Shown here: positions 56,943 to 64,000 of the stretch, piece by piece | Layout: each line of letters starts with the position of its first letter | How positions within the stretch are numbered: position 1 is the first letter of the stretch | NCBI GenBank assembly: GCA_029204225.1 | Contig: CM055095.1 | Coordinates: 65,654,625-65,718,624, forward strand | Source: Diphasiastrum complanatum | Taxonomy: Eukaryota; Streptophyta; Lycopodiopsida; Lycopodiales; Lycopodiaceae | DNA length: 64,000 nucleotides | Direction: 5' to 3' | Program-made: the position numbers and the translations under genes | The notes under the pieces: generated by a model | The model's database searches: none | The model's input: the letters and a program-made list of their open reading frames with translations, nothing else | Told to the model about the DNA's origin: nothing

Positions 56943-57160
56943 GCTCTGATACAATCTGATGGGGCAAGAGAGATAGAAGAACGCGAGCAGAGAAGAGAGC
57001 AAGAATATTGCGGAATAGCTCTCCCATTACAATCAGCTGCTAGATGCAAAAACAATCTAATAGAAAGCTTATGCTAAATATAATCACAGCTTTAAGTGTT
57101 CTAATTGCCCAATAGGATCTTAAAAATTAATTCATACTCACAAAAATAAGAGTACAGTCC
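56943..57160 (-). repeat. Primer site and 5' LTR end of copia J gag element
   Basis: The plus-strand 'gctctgatacaa' (56943-56954) is the complement of a one-base variant of the Met-tRNA primer site. An LTR end 'ttgccccatca' on the minus strand lies immediately outside it. This LTR does not visibly match the J LTR at 53279-54392, so the two ends of this element may come from different families. The outer end is uncertain. Confidence 0.5.
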
Positions 57161-57659
57161 ACCGAAGAGATTAGAAATGGTTTTCAATGAGAAGAAAAAT
57201 ATACCCATAATAAGTTACTATGATGTCGACATTGCAAGGGTGATGCAAATAGAGTAAGTAGTCGCTTTGCAACAATATTTTATTGCATCCCCAAAGTCGA
57301 ATACAAAATATATACAAGATGTGTAATCCATGTTGGTTTTCATAACCATCCACTTGGAGCCCCAGATATATCGAAAAATGTTGATGATGTAAAACAGTCC
57401 ATATTTTGCAAAAGGTTAGACAAAATGCATTTGTTGGAGGACCGAGACATTTCCAACAATGTGTCATAAAGGACATTATCATGGGGAGTTTGCTGAGCAA
57501 GGAGTGTGAGGATGGGAACTCAATGGGAAATGAAAAATTGCAAGAGATTTTTTGAGCCATAGAACCTCTCACTAATAAGAGAAGGTATGTGATTCTCATT
57601 GGAGGTGCATGTTGACTCTCATAGAGCTAAAGGCATTTTGGATCTTGTAACTCCTTGGA
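57161..57659. other. No recognised feature
   Basis: Mixed AT-rich sequence, probably LTR or intergenic debris. The 142-codon minus-strand open frame (57171-57599) has no motif I recognise. Confidence 0.4.
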
Positions 57660-58440
57660 GCCATATTGTAAGCTTTCAATAAGAGATATTGATACATCCA
57701 TTGAGAATACTACTCTCTACATAAAGCTAATTGGAAGTCTTATTTTGTTAACCATTAATTTACCTAATCTGCAGTTTTGCAATTAGTCAATTCATGCAAA
57801 GTCCTAGTATAAACTATTGTCTTGAAGTATCTTTCAAGGACTAGGAACTTTGGCATTGAATGTGGTGGGTCTCACACTCTTGATTTGATTGGATTTTCAA
57901 ATTCTAATTACATAAGTGATGAGGTGGCTAGAAGATCCACAAGTGCATATGCCTAGTTTTTGGGAGATGGAGTGGTTTCATGGCTATCCAAGAACCTAGA
58001 CACAACTTATCTATCTTCTTGTAAGGCCGAGTACAAGGCTCTTTCTACTTTCATGCAAAGAGGCATTATGGATCAAGAGACTCATTTTTGAGATCCAAAT
58101 GCATGATCCTAAATCTACTCCTATCATATATAGTGATAATACTTTAGCCCAAGACAAAACACATCATCATATTTCTCATGTTAGATCTAAGCATGTTGAG
58201 GTGACTTATTATTTTATTGAAGAGAAGGTTCTTTCTATAGAACTTAATCATGTAGTTTCATTGGATTGTGTTGTTGATATTATTAGGTTCTTTTTAGGGA
58301 GGTAGATCCTTATCATGTACTTTCATTGAATTGTGTTGTTGATTTTTTTAAAAAGGATTTGGGCAAGGCCTTGTCTTTGAAGCATAGGTTATCTCTTGGC
58401 ATCAGAGAGAAATCTATCTCGAAAGTTGGCAAGTTGAGTT
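57660..58440 (+). pseudogene. Decayed copia RNase H
   Basis: Fragments in three frames are recognisable: YLLVRPSTRL as a corruption of the SSCEAEYKAL region, ALWIKRLIFEIQMHDPKSTP, YSDNTLAQDKTHHH, VRSKHVEVTYYFIEEKVLS and LSLKHRLSLGIREKSIS. Stops and frameshifts are frequent. The order and the HVEV motif point to family B. This is one of the oldest-looking fragments in the window. Confidence 0.6.
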
Positions 58441-58882
58441 TGAGGAGAATGAGAAAATGAGCAAATATCAACTAGAGACCAACTTAATGCATTTCAAATA
58501 GTTTGACCAAAAGTCAAAGTGCGACCTCACACACGTGGAAACTGCTTGGAAGGGGCCGAGTTGGTCCAAATAGCATTTTATTATTAATTTTTTCAATTAT
58601 TATTTATAACTACTGGATAATTGTCAAGATAGTGAATCTAGACCATTGATATATTGGATGGCCTATTGTAGAAGCTTCTATTAGTGGCCTACTATAACTA
58701 AGATAGGCCAGTATCGATTAAGTTTTTATCTCTCATTTTTGGTGGTATTACTGAAAAATGGATTCAATGTCTTTGACGTTTGAGGAACTCGCGATATCAT
58801 ACTGCTCTTTCCATCTATTTCAGAACCAAACTTCATCGTCTGATCAAAAGCGGAGTTGTAGACGTCCGTGTTCTGATCAGAG

Positions 58883-59575
58883 TGAGTAAACAAGCACGAT
58901 CCGATTAAGTGCATTCAATCACAACAAGCATTCATCTACGTTATACACAGATAGAAAAGCGTGATGCTGCTATATTACACTGAAGCACAATAAAATAACA
59001 ATTACAACCAAAATGACGGCGTAATTGGGAGGCTCAAAATCATTCATCTCATGGACGGAGCATCATGTAGAGTGTGCCTAGATGATTCATTTATAGATTT
59101 CATCCATGTACTAATTACAGTAAATGTTTATCACCTAATTAGGTAAACTGTGCATAAGTTGACTTTTTCAAAATAAGTCAAAACTTATGCACAGTTAAAC
59201 TTTTGAATTGTGCATAAGTTGACTTCTTCAAAATAATTAAATGAAAGAAGTCAAAGGCAAGTGTCGCAGTTTTCGGGAAAGTGCAAAAAATGCAAACTGT
59301 GCGACACTTAGTGTATTTCTGTAGACTGTTGCGACACTTAGTGTATTTCTGCAGACAGTTACAAAAGTAATGTAACATCTGAACTTGAAATTATGATAGG
59401 ATTGGTTACCCTTTGTTGTAGATCAGCCGGAAGCCCATTATAGACGTTCTTCAAATAATTTGGTTGTCTAAGTTTGTGATTTCTGCAGGTATCAGATGAG
59501 CAGACGTAGAACCAAAGTTGGTTTCACCTGAACCTAGATCAACACAGATCAATAAACGTGCAAGAAGAATCATGA
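58883..59575 (-). repeat. Second J-family LTR, internally shortened
   Basis: It starts 'tgagtaaacaagcacgatcc' like 53279 and stays collinear to about 59575 ('caagaagaatcatga'). About 370 bp present at 53570-53935 are missing and the tandem repeat is shorter. The end corresponding to 54340-54392 is lost. Confidence 0.7.
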
Positions 59576-63416
<3,841 letters not shown>

Positions 63417-63738
63417 TTGTTAGTTTTTGATCTTCATCTTCATGATTGGTCGACTGCTCATCCAGTGTATCAAGTAAATTTAGTTTATGTGATGGTGACA
63501 GTTGGATATATTGAAGATTTTGCCCATTTGGAGGACTTATCGCTCAATGTACCTTTGGACCCTGAAAGAGTACTCAGAATCAGAGATAAACAATTGAGAA
63601 ATCATTCTATCTGTGAGTGCTTGCTTAATTGGTTGGTCAGATTGAGGATAATGATTCATGGGAAGAGTTAAAAGCATAACAATTGGGTCTTCCCTAGTTA
63701 CTCATTCTGAGGACATAACTAGTTTAAGGGGGGAAGAA
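63417..63738 (+). pseudogene. Ty3/gypsy chromovirus-like integrase C-terminus and polypurine tract
   Basis: HPVYQVNLVY corresponds to the conserved HPVFHVSLL block of gypsy integrases. PERVLRIRDKQLRNHSICEC with LLNWLV, then in a shifted frame EDNDSWEELK, follow the chromodomain-like tail pattern. A one-base shift near 63635 and a stop at 63669 break it. 'taaggggggaagaa' (63725-63738) is a strong polypurine tract just before the LTR. Confidence 0.7.
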
Positions 63739-64000
63739 TGTTACGTCCATGTCCAATATGAGGGATTCGGAATAATTTCTGACATGGATAGCCGGTCACT
63801 CTAGTGTATGGGGTTATTAGTTATGCCTCGTCATTCTGGGATTGACTGATAAAGTAATTAATAATCATATAAGGGCCCAAACCTATAATTGGACATAGGA
63901 GCACTTGCATGGTGTCTGACTGCTACAATGCAAGAATAGGAGGCCAATTGCTATGAACTCAAGTCAATTGTAAATGATTCAGAAATCTTTAATGTCTAGG
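63739..64000 (+). repeat. Start of a gypsy 3' LTR, cut by the window end
   Basis: It begins 'tgttacgtccatgtcc' right after the polypurine tract, the usual start for plant chromoviruses. Its end lies beyond the window. Confidence 0.7.

Noticed and set aside
57171-57599. 142-codon minus-strand gene
   Set aside because: No recognisable domain, no intron signals and located between retroelement fragments.

Overview
This window is nuclear DNA from a land plant. The evidence is a spliced acyl-CoA synthetase gene of the plant 4-coumarate:CoA ligase-like type, LTR retrotransposons primed by initiator-Met tRNA and Asp tRNA, a plant-type LINE and very long (GA)n arrays. One intact gene in 64 kb, inside layered and broken retrotransposons, suggests a large repeat-rich genome (for example a gymnosperm, fern or large-genome angiosperm). 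I cannot name the species. There is no bacterial-style operon, CRISPR array or rRNA gene.

Layout. 1-1350: minus-strand LTR element with an Asp-tRNA primer site. 1381-7243: a Ty1/copia element (family A) with a full but broken gag-pol. 7541-8400: decayed gypsy-type gag. 8608-10110: minus-strand copia fragment (family F) carrying a tiny tRNA-derived SINE-like insertion. 10332-12442: 5' half of a family B copia element. 12443-22200: a quiet island with a LINE remnant, the only intact host gene (six exons, 16474-21671, 544 aa, predicted peroxisomal) and a second LINE remnant in opposite orientation. 22780-25752: minus-strand copia pieces. 25753-28017: two LTR-like arms in inverted orientation around a 1.3 kb core. 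28018-36392: a run of plus-strand copia pol fragments, including a nearly full-length family B pol (32753-35624). 36393-39482: minus copia E, then plus copia F. 39483-47944: a non-autonomous Asp-tRNA-primed element (G), minus strand, with a cleanly bounded family B copia element nested in one LTR (39879-44609, 754-bp LTRs, 5-bp target duplication). 47946-59575: further copia and gypsy pieces on both strands, including family J LTRs. 59576-63416: mostly unassigned AT-rich DNA with one (GA)n array. 63417-64000: 3' end of a gypsy chromovirus-like element and the start of its LTR.

How it works together. The only clear host function is activation of a carboxylic acid to its CoA thioester by the 4CL-like enzyme, probably in peroxisomes. 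Everything else is transposon biology. Family B appears to be the most recently active group: its nested copy has LTRs differing at only about a dozen sites by eye. That copy has lost integrase and reverse transcriptase but keeps an open gag-protease frame, so it would depend on enzymes from other copies. No defence or other novel multi-gene system is evident. The observations most worth checking are the inverted LTR pair, the gag-only family B derivative, the tRNA-like sequences in and next to LTR ends, and an 800-bp purine-only-like tract.
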